From the NCBI RefSeq assembly GCF_017876625.1, contig NZ_JAGIOH010000001.1, positions 558,001-622,000 on the forward strand: 64,000 nt of DNA. The letters run 5' to 3'. This document shows, in pieces, positions 18,012 through 26,627 of this stretch. The position numbers were made by a program, and so were the translations under genes. The notes beneath the pieces were generated by a model. That model was given only the letters and a program-made list of their open reading frames with translations. It was not told where the DNA came from and ran no database searches. The DNA comes from Streptomyces syringium. Its GTDB lineage: Bacteria; Actinomycetota; Actinomycetes; Streptomycetales; Streptomycetaceae. The stretch's first letter is position 1. Every line of letters starts with the position of its first letter.

Positions 18012-18824
18012 ATGCGTCTGCATCAGCGACAGGTGGACCAGTACCACAGGGACGGCTTCCTGGTGATGGAGTCCCTGCTGGACCAGCGGGAAGTGGAGCG
18101 GCTGCGCGAGTCCTTCGCACGGGACTGCGAGGTGCCCGGACCCCACCTGGTCGTCGAGGACGACAGCGCGGAGGTCCGCGCGGTCTACGCCTCGCACCAC
18201 CGGCAGCCGGAGTTCGCCGGGCTCATCCGCGACGCCCGGGTGCTCGGCCCCGTCCAGCAGCTGCTCACCGACGACGTGTACGTCTACCAGTTCAAGATCA
18301 ACGCCAAGCCCGCCTTCGGCGGCGAGCGGTGGGCGTGGCACCAGGACTATCTGGCGTGGCGGATCGCCGACGGGCTGCCCGCGCCGCGGCAGGTCAACAT
18401 CGGGGTGTTCCTCGACGACGTCACCGAGTTCAACGGCCCGGTCATCTTCGTGCCCGGCTCCCACCGGGGCGGCCTCGTGCGCGAGAGCCGCAAGGCCGAC
18501 GCCAAGTCCGAGCAGCACCTCGATCCGGACGACATCTCGCTGACGCCCCGGCAGCTCGCCGAGCACGTCGACCGGCACGGCATGACCAGCCCCAAGGGAC
18601 CCGCGGGATCCGTGGTCTTCTTCTCGCCCGAGATCGTGCACGGGTCGGCGCCCAACATGTCGCCGTTCGCCCGCCGGCTGCTCATCGCGACCTACAACGA
18701 CGTCGCCAACCTGCCCGAGGCGCCGGGCGGGCAGCGACCGGAGTACGTGGTGTGCCGCGACACCGAGCCGCTGCGCCCCCTGCCGGCGCCGTTCCTCGAC
18801 ACGCTCCGGACGGTGACCGCGTGA
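18012..18824 (+). CDS. Phytanoyl-CoA dioxygenase-family Fe/2-oxoglutarate oxygenase
   Basis: Non-haem iron oxygenase of 270 residues. The iron ligands are His110 and Asp112 (WAWHQDY) and His210 (EIVHGSAPN); Arg221 (FARRLL) is placed to bind 2-oxoglutarate. PhyH relatives hydroxylate small molecules, amino acids such as ectoine or proline, or carrier-bound amino acids. AAGGAG precedes the ATG. The stop overlaps the alcohol dehydrogenase start by GTGA, so hydroxylation followed by oxidation of the alcohol is a natural pair. Confidence 0.88.
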   Translation: MRLHQRQVDQYHRDGFLVMESLLDQREVERLRESFARDCEVPGPHLVVEDDSAEVRAVYASHHRQPEFAGLIRDARVLGPVQQLLTDDVYVYQFKINAKPAFGGERWAWHQDYLAWRIADGLPAPRQVNIGVFLDDVTEFNGPVIFVPGSHRGGLVRESRKADAKSEQHLDPDDISLTPRQLAEHVDRHGMTSPKGPAGSVVFFSPEIVHGSAPNMSPFARRLLIATYNDVANLPEAPGGQRPEYVVCRDTEPLRPLPAPFLDTLRTVTA

Positions 18825-19930
18825 CCGGCGCGCGGACCGGTCGCGCCGTCGTCCTGGAGGAGTTCGGCCGGCCCCTCTCGCTCCGCGAGTTCACCATTCC
18901 CCCGGCCCCCGACGGCGGCATGATCGTCGCCTGTGGTCACGGCGGGGTCTGCGGCACCGATCTGCATCTGTGCCAGGGACATCTGCCCATTCCCACCCCG
19001 CTGGTGCTGGGCCACGAGGGGCTCGGCGTGGTGCGCGAGCTGGGGCCGGGCACCCACCGGGACGCCACCGGCGCGGAACTCGCCCCCGGCGACGCGGTGA
19101 TGTGGGCCTCCTCCATCGCCTGCGGCGTCTGTCCGCCGTGCCGGCTGCACCGCGAACCGACGCTGTGCGAGAACCGCCGCACCTACGGCGTCAACCGGTC
19201 GCTGGCCGACGGCCCGGAGCTGGCCGGCTCCTGGGCCGACCACATCGTGCTGCACCCCGGCACGACCGTGGTCAAGGCGGCCGAGGGCGTCGATCCGCTC
19301 GCCGCCATGTCACTGGCCTGCGCGGGCCCCACCGTGGTGCACGCCCTGTACGAGCGCCGGCCCGTACGGCTCGGCGAGGTCGTGGTGGTCCAGGGCAGCG
19401 GGCCCGTCGGGCTGGCCGCGGCGGCCTTCGCCCAGCTCGCCGGTGCGGCGAGGGTCATCCTCGTCGGCGGCCCCGCCGAACGGCTGGAGAGCGCGGCCGG
19501 GGCGGGCATCGGCGACGTGCACCTCGACATCGCCGGCGCGGACGACCCCGAGCGCGTCCTCGCCGAGGTCCGGGCCGCCACCGGCGGAGCGGGGGCGGAC
19601 CTCGTCATCGAGTGCGCCGGTGTTCCGGCGGCCGTGGCGCAGGGCCTCACCCTGGCCCGCCGGGGCGGGTCCTATCTGGTCATCGGCCAGTACACGGACG
19701 CGGGTGACACCCTGATCAACCCGCATCAGATCGTCTACCGACAGCTCGACGTCATCGGTTCCTGGGCGTTCACCGGAGCCCATCTCGTCGAGTACGTGCG
19801 GCTGCTGCCGGCGCTCGCGGCCCGCTTCGATCTCGCGAGCCTGGTGACGTCGTTCCCGCTGGAGCGGCACGCGGACGCGCTGGCCGCCGTGGCCGACGGG
19901 TCGGTGATGAAGGCGGTCCTGACGAGCTGA
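18821..19930 (+). CDS. Zinc-dependent alcohol dehydrogenase
   Basis: NAD(P)-dependent medium-chain dehydrogenase of 369 residues. Catalytic zinc ligands lie in GGVCGTDLH and GHEGLGVV; four structural-zinc cysteines are in the CGVCPPCRLHREPTLCENRR segment. The Rossmann motif is GSGPVGLAAAAFA. It resembles threonine- and sorbitol-dehydrogenase-like enzymes. It is the last gene of the operon and is followed by a hairpin. It probably oxidises an alcohol formed by the preceding oxygenase. Confidence 0.87.
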   Translation: MTGARTGRAVVLEEFGRPLSLREFTIPPAPDGGMIVACGHGGVCGTDLHLCQGHLPIPTPLVLGHEGLGVVRELGPGTHRDATGAELAPGDAVMWASSIACGVCPPCRLHREPTLCENRRTYGVNRSLADGPELAGSWADHIVLHPGTTVVKAAEGVDPLAAMSLACAGPTVVHALYERRPVRLGEVVVVQGSGPVGLAAAAFAQLAGAARVILVGGPAERLESAAGAGIGDVHLDIAGADDPERVLAEVRAATGGAGADLVIECAGVPAAVAQGLTLARRGGSYLVIGQYTDAGDTLINPHQIVYRQLDVIGSWAFTGAHLVEYVRLLPALAARFDLASLVTSFPLERHADALAAVADGSVMKAVLTS

Positions 19931-19950
19931 CCCCGTGATCCGTGAGTTGG

Positions 19951-19974
19951 GAGCCGCCCGGCGACGGGCGGCTC
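19951..19974. terminator. Hairpin between convergent genes
   Basis: Ten-base perfect stem GAGCCGCCCG / CGGGCGGCTC with a GCGA loop, 20 bases past the dehydrogenase stop and directly abutting the XRE regulator stop. It can end transcripts from both sides. Confidence 0.7.
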
Positions 19975-20820
19975 TCACGTCTGCCCGGTGAGCGTGCGCA
20001 GGCCGGCGCCGGTGGAGGCGTCGTCGGGCAGGTAGGCGAGGAAGTGATGGCCCGGCTCGTCGACCGCCGCGAGCTTGACGTAGCGCAGCCGCAGATCCCC
20101 CGCCGTGGGGTGACGGAAGTGCCGCACCGCGGGCTGGAAGTCGGCGATCGCCCGCTCGGCGTACCAGCGGGCGGCGTCGGGGTCGGCCATGAGTTCGCCG
20201 GCGATCTCGGCGTACCGCCGGTCGTCGGGGTGCCGGGCGGCGTGCGCACGGAACTGTCCGAGCAGGCTCCGCGCCTCCGGCTCCCACTGGGCGAGCAGCC
20301 GCCGGCTCGGTGGCCACCGGAACACCAGCCACAGCAGATTGCGCTGCTTCGGCGCCAGCCGCGCCGGATCGGTGAGCAGCGCCGCGTAACCGGCGTTCCA
20401 CGCCAGCAGGTCCCAGTGCGGGTCTATCACCACGGCCGGGTTCGGCGTCATCGCCTCCACCAGCGACAGCAGATTGCGGGACACCCACCCCGGTGCGGGC
20501 TCCTCCGGCGCCGTGTCCTCGACGAACGACAGCACGTGCGCGGTCTCCGCCTCGTCCAGGCGCAGGGCGCGCGCCACCGCGCGCAGGACCTGTTCCGAGG
20601 TGCGGACCCTGCCTTGTTCCAGCCAGGCGTACCAGGATTCGCTGATGCCGGCCAGTGCGGCCACTTCGCCGCGGCGCAGCCCGGGGGTGCGGCGGCGCGG
20701 TGATCCCGGCAGGCCCATCTCCGCGGGTGTGCGGCGTTCCCGGCGGGAGCGCAGGAAGGCGCCGAGCTCCTTGCGCGGGGTGCTGGGGTCCGTGCCGTCG
20801 CCGTTCCCGTTCCCCGGCAT
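19975..20820 (-). CDS. XRE-family regulator with MmyB-like ligand domain
   Basis: Transcription factor of 281 residues. The N-terminal helix-turn-helix reads RRGEVAALAGISESWYAWLEQGR, and the C-terminal half (DPHWDLLAWNAGYAALL ... LRLRYVKLAAVDEPGHHFL) is the PAS-like MmyB domain common in Streptomyces regulators of enzymes and exporters. ATG at 20820 was chosen because GGGGGAG precedes it by 7 bases; a GTG at 20844 has no site. It diverges from the MFS gene at 20968, which it probably controls. Confidence 0.87.
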   Translation of the reverse strand: MPGNGNGDGTDPSTPRKELGAFLRSRRERRTPAEMGLPGSPRRRTPGLRRGEVAALAGISESWYAWLEQGRVRTSEQVLRAVARALRLDEAETAHVLSFVEDTAPEEPAPGWVSRNLLSLVEAMTPNPAVVIDPHWDLLAWNAGYAALLTDPARLAPKQRNLLWLVFRWPPSRRLLAQWEPEARSLLGQFRAHAARHPDDRRYAEIAGELMADPDAARWYAERAIADFQPAVRHFRHPTAGDLRLRYVKLAAVDEPGHHFLAYLPDDASTGAGLRTLTGQT

Positions 20821-20967
20821 CCCGCCCGCTCCCCCACCCGTCACATCGCCCGGCCCGCTGCCCCGCAGGCTGTGAGTGATGGTAATCGGCTGAGCGGGGA
20901 ACGGGCCCCGGCCGGGTGATGGGCTTGGGGTGTCCGGTTGAAGAGTTGAAGGAAGGACACCGTCCCC

Positions 20968-22146
20968 GTGACCACGACGACCGCTCCCACCTCCCCGCCG
21001 CCGACGGGCCTGCCGCCGGCTTCGTTACGACTGCTGCGCGCGGCCGGGTTCATCAGCAACTTCGACCGCTTCTGCATCGCCCCGATGCTGGTGGTGATCG
21101 GTGCCCGGCTCGGTGTCCCGCTGCCGACCATGGTGCTGGCGGCGAGCGGCTACTACCTCTGCTACGGGCTGATGCAGCCGGTGTGGGGGCTCGCCAGCGA
21201 CCGGGTGGGCCGGGTCGCGGTGATGCGGTTCTCGCTGACGGGCGCGGCGCTGGCGGCGTTCGTGTCGGCGGCCGCCACGGGTGCCACCATGCTGATCGTG
21301 GCCCGCGCCGTGGCCGGTGCCTTCTTCGCCGCGTCCATCGCGGCCTCGCTCACCTACGTGGGCGACACGGTGCCCGCCGAGGTCCGCCAGCGCCCGCTCA
21401 GCGAGCTGATGACGGCGTTCGCCCTGGGCACGGCGGTGGCCACCGTGGTGGCGGGGGCGCTGGCGCACTACGTCAGCTGGCGGCTGGTGTTCGCGCTGCC
21501 GGGTGTGTTCGCCGCGTACCTCGCGGTGGCCCTGCGGCGGCTGGCCGAGCCCGAGCGTGAGCCCACGCCTTCGCTGCTCGCCCCGGTCCGGGTGGTGCTG
21601 CGTTCGCGCTGGCAGTGGTACGTGATGGCCGTCGCCCTGCTCGAAGGGGCGGTGCTGCTGGGTTTCCTGACCTATCTGGCCCCGGCCCTGGAGTCCCGTG
21701 GGGTGCCGACCGCGGTGGCGGGTGCGGTGTCCGCGCTGTACGGGGTGGGGTCCATGGCGGCGGCTCAGCTGGTCAAGCGGCTGGTCGGCCGGTGGAGCCC
21801 CGCCATGATCATCCTGGTCGGCGGGGTACAGATGGCCGCGGCGTACGCGATCGCCGCGGTGAGCCTGTCCGTGCCCGCGCTGGTGGTGACGGCGCTGCTG
21901 CTGGGGGGCGGCTGGTCGTTCATGCACTCCACGGTCCAGTCCTGGGCGACGGTGCTCGCCCCGACGGCCCGGGCGACCGGGGTGGCGATGTTCGGTGTGG
22001 CCCTGTACGTCGGCAGCGCGCTCGCCAGCGGCCTCGCCGCGGGCGCGGCCGACCACCACGCGTACCGCGGTCTCTTCCTGATCGCCGCCGTGCTGACGGT
22101 CCCGCTGACCATCGCCGCCGGCGTCGGGCGCGCACGCTACCGCTGA
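20968..22146 (+). CDS. MFS transporter, 12-helix exporter type
   Basis: Membrane transporter of 392 residues. LASDRVGRVAVMRFSLTG is the motif-A loop between helices 2 and 3, and a dozen hydrophobic stretches are evident. The GTG start follows GAAGGAAGG. It forms a divergent regulator-transporter pair with the XRE gene and could export the product of the preceding operon, though it is a separate transcription unit. Substrate not determinable. Confidence 0.87.
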   Translation: MTTTTAPTSPPPTGLPPASLRLLRAAGFISNFDRFCIAPMLVVIGARLGVPLPTMVLAASGYYLCYGLMQPVWGLASDRVGRVAVMRFSLTGAALAAFVSAAATGATMLIVARAVAGAFFAASIAASLTYVGDTVPAEVRQRPLSELMTAFALGTAVATVVAGALAHYVSWRLVFALPGVFAAYLAVALRRLAEPEREPTPSLLAPVRVVLRSRWQWYVMAVALLEGAVLLGFLTYLAPALESRGVPTAVAGAVSALYGVGSMAAAQLVKRLVGRWSPAMIILVGGVQMAAAYAIAAVSLSVPALVVTALLLGGGWSFMHSTVQSWATVLAPTARATGVAMFGVALYVGSALASGLAAGAADHHAYRGLFLIAAVLTVPLTIAAGVGRARYR

Positions 22147-22171
22147 GCCCGCGGGCGGCGGATACGGCCGA

Positions 22172-22221
22172 GCGCGGCAAAGAGGCCGCGGCCCTGGTGG
22201 GCCGCGGCCTCTTTGCCGCGC
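22172..22221 (+). terminator. Strong hairpin terminator
   Basis: A perfect 22-base stem with a six-base loop (CTGGTG), beginning 26 bases after the MFS stop. The descending arm is followed by GTTTATCG. Confidence 0.85.
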
Positions 22222-22969
22222 GTTTATCGCGTGTTTTCACCGTGATGAATGCCCCACACCTGCTCAAGAGGGCGTGTTGTGCGTCACTGGAACATCTGCG
22301 GACCATGCGGTGACTACCGGGTAGGAAGCCGCTGACCAGGAATGCCTTACCGTGAGTAGCCGGTAAAATCAAGTTTTCGTAAACTCTTGACGATTACCTA
22401 GCGCGCCTCACACCATTCACCGCATGGACTTGTCAGACAGCCGGCGGAGCACCGGGGCGCGTCAGCGCCACGGAAGCGGTGCTCGGCCACGCCCTGGGGC
22501 GCACGCTCCGCTCGGCGACGCTGTCTGCCACCGGGGAGGCACGACACACCCCGCAGGTGTTCGGCCTCGTCGCCCCTCGGGGCGCCGACGGCGCTTAGCC
22601 CACGGCGAGCGTCCTCACCCCAAGAACTGATCAAGACAGGGAAGAGAAGTCCGAATCCATCCCCCGGGGTGCTCGGCGCCTTCTTCCACGTCCTGATCAC
22701 CCGGGCCCCGGGCAACCGGCACCCCCAAGATCATCGATGAGATATCGAAGAGCACCGGGATGCCTCGGGCCCACGCTCCATCCCTTCCGAACCCCTCGGG
22801 AAGCGGCGTCGCCAGCCGTCTCCCGGGCACCGGGCCATCGTCGAGGCTGCCGCTCAGCGGTGCCGGGTGGTCGGCCGCTCAGGCCGCCCGTCCCCGCACA
22901 CGGAGATCACCCCCGACGGCGTCGTACGGCCCGATCCTGCTCCCCCCTCCAATGAAGGCGAAGACATAC
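22222..22969. other. 748-bp region upstream of the permease gene
   Basis: No convincing ORF. An unusually AT-rich patch at about 22355-22400, including AAAATCAAGTTTTCGTAAAC and a nearby TTGACG, looks promoter-like and may drive the permease gene with a long leader. I could not define a riboswitch or attenuator by eye. Confidence 0.35.
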
Positions 22970-24457
22970 ATGAGTGACCGCACCCTCACTGCGGCCGGCA
23001 CCGAGCCCGATGTATCCGCCCCGGCGACGACGTCCACACACGTCGACGCCGGAGACGCGGGCTACAGCAAGGACCTCAAGTCCCGCCACGTCAACATGAT
23101 CGCGATCGGCGGAGCGATCGGCACCGGCCTCTTCCTCGGCGCCGGCGGCCGCCTCGCCAACGCGGGCCCCTCCCTCTTCATCGCGTACGCCGTCTGCGGC
23201 GTCTTCGCCTTCTTCGTCGTCCGGGCGCTCGGCGAGCTCGTCCTGTACCGCCCGTCCTCCGGCGCGTTCGTCTCCTACGCCCGTGAGTTCATGGGCGAGA
23301 AGGGCGCGTTCACCGCCGGCTGGCTGTACTTCCTCAACTGGGCGACCACCGGCATCGCCGACATCACCGCCGTCGCCACCTACACCCACTACTGGGGAAT
23401 GTTCAGCGACATCCCGCAGTGGGTGCTCGCGCTGATCGCCCTCGCGATCGTCCTCACCGTGAACCTGATCTCGGTGAAGTACTTCGGTGAGATGGAGTTC
23501 TGGTTCGCGATCATCAAGGTCGGCGCGCTGGTCCTCTTCATGTTCATCGGCATCTTCCTGCTGGTCACCCAGCACGACGTCGGCGGCACCACCCCGGGCC
23601 TGGCCAACATCACCGACAACGGCGGTGTCTTCCCGACCGGTCTGATGCCCATGCTGCTGGTCATCCAGGGTGTCGTCTTCGCCTACGCCTCGGTCGAGCT
23701 GTGCGGTGTCGCGGCGGGTGAGACCAAGAACCCCGAGAAGATCATGCCGAAGGCGATCAACTCGATCATGTGGCGTGTCGGTCTCTTCTACGTCGGCTCG
23801 GTCGTCCTGCTGGCCCTGCTGCTGCCCTACACCGCCTTCACCGGCGACGAGAGCCCCTTCGTCACCGTCCTGGGCAAGATCGGCGTCCCGTACGCGGCCG
23901 GCGTGATGAACCTCGTCGTCCTCACCGCGGCGCTCTCCAGCCTCAACTCGGGTCTCTACTCGACCGGCCGGATCCTGCGCTCGATGGCCATGTCGGGCTC
24001 CGCCCCGAAGTTCACCGGTCTGATGAACAAGGGCCAGGTCCCCTACGGCGGCATCCTGCTCACCGCGTTCTTCTGTGTCCTCGGCGTCGGCCTCAACTTC
24101 GTCGTCCCCGAGAACGCCTTCGAGATCGTGCTGAACTTCGCCGCGATCGGCATCATCGGCACCTGGGGCATGATCATGCTCTGCTCGCTGCTCTTCTGGA
24201 AGCGCGCCAAGGAAGGCAAGCTCTCCCGCCCCTCCTACCAGCTGCCCTGGGCCCCGTACACCCAGATCATCACGCTGGTCTTCCTGGCGAGCGTGCTGGG
24301 TCTGATGGCGGCCGACGAGGGCGCCAGCCGCACCACCGTGCTGTGCCTGCCGCTCATCGCGGGAGCGCTGGTCGGCGGCTGGTTCGTCGTCCGCGGCAAG
24401 GTCGCCCGCGTCAAGCAGGAGACCGAGCTGCAGCAGGCCGGAGCCGACAAGGCCTAG
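22970..24457 (+). CDS. APC-family amino acid permease, AnsP-like
   Basis: Proton-coupled amino-acid importer of 495 residues with 12 predicted helices. It has the signature GGAIGTGLFLGAGGRL in helix 1 and the consensus region GELVLYRPSSGAFVSYAREF, closely matching bacterial asparagine, GABA and D-serine/alanine permeases. The resemblance to AnsP is strongest around ALGELVLYRPSSG and WLYFLNWATTGIAD. ATG 22970 is used; GAAGG is about 12 bases upstream. It stands alone and is followed by a terminator. Exact substrate uncertain. Confidence 0.88.
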   Translation: MSDRTLTAAGTEPDVSAPATTSTHVDAGDAGYSKDLKSRHVNMIAIGGAIGTGLFLGAGGRLANAGPSLFIAYAVCGVFAFFVVRALGELVLYRPSSGAFVSYAREFMGEKGAFTAGWLYFLNWATTGIADITAVATYTHYWGMFSDIPQWVLALIALAIVLTVNLISVKYFGEMEFWFAIIKVGALVLFMFIGIFLLVTQHDVGGTTPGLANITDNGGVFPTGLMPMLLVIQGVVFAYASVELCGVAAGETKNPEKIMPKAINSIMWRVGLFYVGSVVLLALLLPYTAFTGDESPFVTVLGKIGVPYAAGVMNLVVLTAALSSLNSGLYSTGRILRSMAMSGSAPKFTGLMNKGQVPYGGILLTAFFCVLGVGLNFVVPENAFEIVLNFAAIGIIGTWGMIMLCSLLFWKRAKEGKLSRPSYQLPWAPYTQIITLVFLASVLGLMAADEGASRTTVLCLPLIAGALVGGWFVVRGKVARVKQETELQQAGADKA

Positions 24458-24517
24458 CCCCCACCGGCCACGGGACCCGCGCCCCCGCGCGTGGGCCCCA
24501 CGGCCCGTGACAGCCAC

Positions 24518-24559
24518 GAAGGCGCCCATCCCCGGCACAGGCCGGGGGTGGGCGCCTTC
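24518..24559 (+). terminator. Terminator after the permease gene
   Basis: A 19-base stem with a single G-T wobble and an ACAG loop, 60 bases after the permease stop, followed by GCTGTTTGCGG. Confidence 0.8.
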
Positions 24560-24983
24560 GCTGTTTGCGGGCCGTGGGGCCGCCCCCGGCGGCTTCTGGG
24601 GCGGGGGTCAGGCCTTCAGGGGGACCTACGCGGCCGTCTGTGGCCCTTGTGCGGCACGGGGCGGGTCGTTGCCGGCCGACAGGAGCCGGGCCCGAAGTGA
24701 CGAAGGCCAGGATCACGCGGGGTGCCCGGAAGCGGTGGCGCCGGGCGCGCGACAAGCGGTGAGCCCGTCCGTCCTTCACGCCCGCGCCCCGCGCCTCCGG
24801 GCAGGGGGCCCAACGCGCCGACAAGCCGTCACCGCCGGGGGATGACGTGGCCGCGGGCCGGGGAGCCAGAGGGGGTGCGAGCGGCGGGCCCGTCACGCCG
24901 GGCCCGGTTCACGACGGGGCCCGGCGGGGCAGGCCGCGCGGCACGCACCGGATCCACCGACACCGCGAGAGACAGGAACCGCC
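24560..24983. other. 424-bp GC-rich spacer, nothing recognised
   Basis: Only overlapping low-complexity frames without ribosome sites. The last 25 bases hold the site for the next gene (GAGACAGGAACCGCC). Confidence 0.4.
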
Positions 24984-25277
24984 ATGGCCATCATCGTCAC
25001 GTTCAACGCCCCCGGCGCGGCTCAGGACCTCTACGACAAGTGCATCGAACGCCTCACCGACGGCCACGGCTTCACCAGCACGGACGATCTGCCGGTGCCC
25101 GGGCTGCTCGCGCACGCCTCCGGGCCGGTCGAAGGGGGATGGCGGGTCACCGACGTCTGGGAGTCCCCCGAGGCGTTCGAGACCTTCGCCACCGTGCTCG
25201 GCCCGATCATGGCCGACCTCGGATACGGCGACCTGCGCCCCGAGGTCACTCCGGCCCACAACGTCGTCATCGGGTGA
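24984..25277 (+). CDS. Small conserved protein, antibiotic-monooxygenase-like fold
   Basis: Protein of 97 residues with a CAGGAA ribosome site before the ATG. The pattern of an initial strand (MAIIVTFNAP), a helix, then GWRVTDVWESPEAFETFATVLGPIM resembles dimeric alpha-beta barrel (ABM/EthD-like) proteins, where the WES-helix segment is characteristic. Proteins like this occur singly in Streptomyces and have no assigned function. No operon partner. Confidence 0.75.
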   Translation: MAIIVTFNAPGAAQDLYDKCIERLTDGHGFTSTDDLPVPGLLAHASGPVEGGWRVTDVWESPEAFETFATVLGPIMADLGYGDLRPEVTPAHNVVIG

Positions 25278-25352
25278 CACGCGCGCCGGCCGGAGCTCCG
25301 CGGGCCCGCGCGAGCACCTGGGGCTTCGCGCGCCCCGGGCCCGGCCCTGCCA

Positions 25353-26153
25353 TCACATCGGCGGAACGAGGCTGAAGTAGCGGTCGAGCACAGCCCGGTC
25401 CCCGTTCACCTCCAGCCGGTCCGCGGGGATCCGGTGCCAGAGGAACAACATCAGGTCCGACGCCGTACCGGCCAGCTCGACGTCCCAGGGGCCGGTGCCG
25501 TCGTCGAGCCGGACGTCGTCGCCGTCGAAGCGCGCCGTCCATGCCCGAGTGCCGTCGGTGCGCCGGAACCGGAACCGTTCGCCGGACCCGGGCGGGGCGG
25601 CTCCCGCGGCCCGCCGGGCCGGCACCATGACCTCGAAGGTCTGGCCCACCGCGTCCGCCGCGAGCGCGGAGGCGACCGGCCGAGCCGTCCCGATCGCGTT
25701 CTCGGCGTCCCAGCGGTGCACGGCCGCCTCGATCGCCTGGACCCGCAGCCAGAAGCCGGTGGTCTGCTCCCACGACCAGGTCCACACCGGCTCACCCGGA
25801 CCGCTGGTGCTGAACTGTGCCTCCAGCGCCGAGGCCCCGTCTGCGAACCAGTCGATCAGGCTCACCGGAACGGGGCCACGGTCGGCAGGCGCGTGCTCCA
25901 GCGCCGTCGGCCAGCCCACGCGGTCGGCGGGGAGTTCGAGGGTGCTGAGGTCCGTGCCGTCCAACGGCTCGCGGCGCCGTTCCCTGATGACACGGGCCAC
26001 GGTCCTGTGCACCGCGCCCAGATGCCCGACCAGCTCGGACACCGACCAGCCGGGGCAGGAGGGAACCAGCGGGGCGACGCCGGCTTCGGCCGCCCGGCGG
26101 GCCGCGGCCTCGAACGCCCGGACCTCGCGCCGGAAATGAGGGAGGTAGTCCAT
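25353..26153 (-). CDS. Maleylpyruvate isomerase-family, mycothiol-dependent-type protein
   Basis: Protein of 266 residues of the DinB-like maleylpyruvate isomerase family. The N-terminal four-helix domain has metal-ligand histidine candidates in SELVGHLGAVHRTV and in IEAAVHRWDAENA, the usual pattern HxxxH ... ExxxHxxD. The C-terminal part (LMLFLWHRIPADRLEVNGD) is the typical sterol-carrier-like extension. Family members use mycothiol as cofactor or act as S-transferases. Substrate unknown. Confidence 0.85.
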   Translation of the reverse strand: MDYLPHFRREVRAFEAAARRAAEAGVAPLVPSCPGWSVSELVGHLGAVHRTVARVIRERRREPLDGTDLSTLELPADRVGWPTALEHAPADRGPVPVSLIDWFADGASALEAQFSTSGPGEPVWTWSWEQTTGFWLRVQAIEAAVHRWDAENAIGTARPVASALAADAVGQTFEVMVPARRAAGAAPPGSGERFRFRRTDGTRAWTARFDGDDVRLDDGTGPWDVELAGTASDLMLFLWHRIPADRLEVNGDRAVLDRYFSLVPPM

Positions 26154-26207
26154 GGCCCCACTCTGCCCTTCGCCCGCCCTGCCGGGGGTGTGTCACGCGA
26201 CCGGCCC

Positions 26208-26241
26208 CGAGGGGCCCCGCTCCGGAGCGGGGCCCCTCGGC
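26208..26241 (-). terminator. Perfect 34-bp palindrome after the inhibitor gene
   Basis: The sequence from CCGAGGGG to CCCCTCGG is an exact palindrome. It sits 9 bases past the I36 inhibitor stop and just upstream of the next minus-strand gene, so it likely ends the inhibitor transcript. Confidence 0.75.
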
Positions 26242-26249
26242 CGACGGTT

Positions 26250-26627
26250 TCAGCAGCTCATCGCCCAGGTGTGGGAGTCGCCGTTGTCATTGGCCGCTCC
26301 GTTGTAACCGACCTCCTGGCCCGGGGCCAGGCAGATCGTCATGTATCCGCCCTGGTGCGCCCTCGAATACACCCTCACGTGGTCCTTGATGCCCGGCCCC
26401 GAGATGCCGTGGTTCGCCCACGAGGAGTCCTCGTCGGCAATGTAGCTCTCCCACCAGCCGTCGTCACCACTCCAGTTGGCCCGCTGACCACCGTGATTGG
26501 CGTCGGTCCACGCGCAGAAATGGCCGCTCGGACAGTCGGCCGCACCCGCCGGGGTGGTCATCGCCAGTCCGCCGGTCAAGGCGAGGAGGACGGCGGCGGC
26601 GGAGGTGGCGATCCGCTTCATGTTCAT
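26250..26627 (-). CDS. Secreted peptidase inhibitor, I36 family
   Basis: Secreted protein of 125 residues. A signal peptide of about 29 residues ends in PAGAA. The mature part starts DCPSGHFCAWTDANHGG, the hallmark of Streptomyces metalloproteinase-inhibitor-like (SMPI, I36) beta-gamma-crystallin-like domains, and has four cysteines (CPSGHFC ... TICLAPG ... AMSC). Its ATG overlaps the stop of the upstream lipoprotein gene (ATGA), so the two are coupled. Confidence 0.85.
   Translation of the reverse strand: MNMKRIATSAAAVLLALTGGLAMTTPAGAADCPSGHFCAWTDANHGGQRANWSGDDGWWESYIADEDSSWANHGISGPGIKDHVRVYSRAHQGGYMTICLAPGQEVGYNGAANDNGDSHTWAMSC

Noticed and set aside
22222..22969. Riboswitch or attenuator in the long permease leader
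   Set aside because: The region is long and AT-rich in part, but I could not recognise a conserved aptamer or a leader peptide by eye.
22907..24538. 543-codon minus-strand frame opposite the permease
   Set aside because: It mirrors the permease codons, with an acidic, repetitive composition; high-GC DNA makes such frames common.
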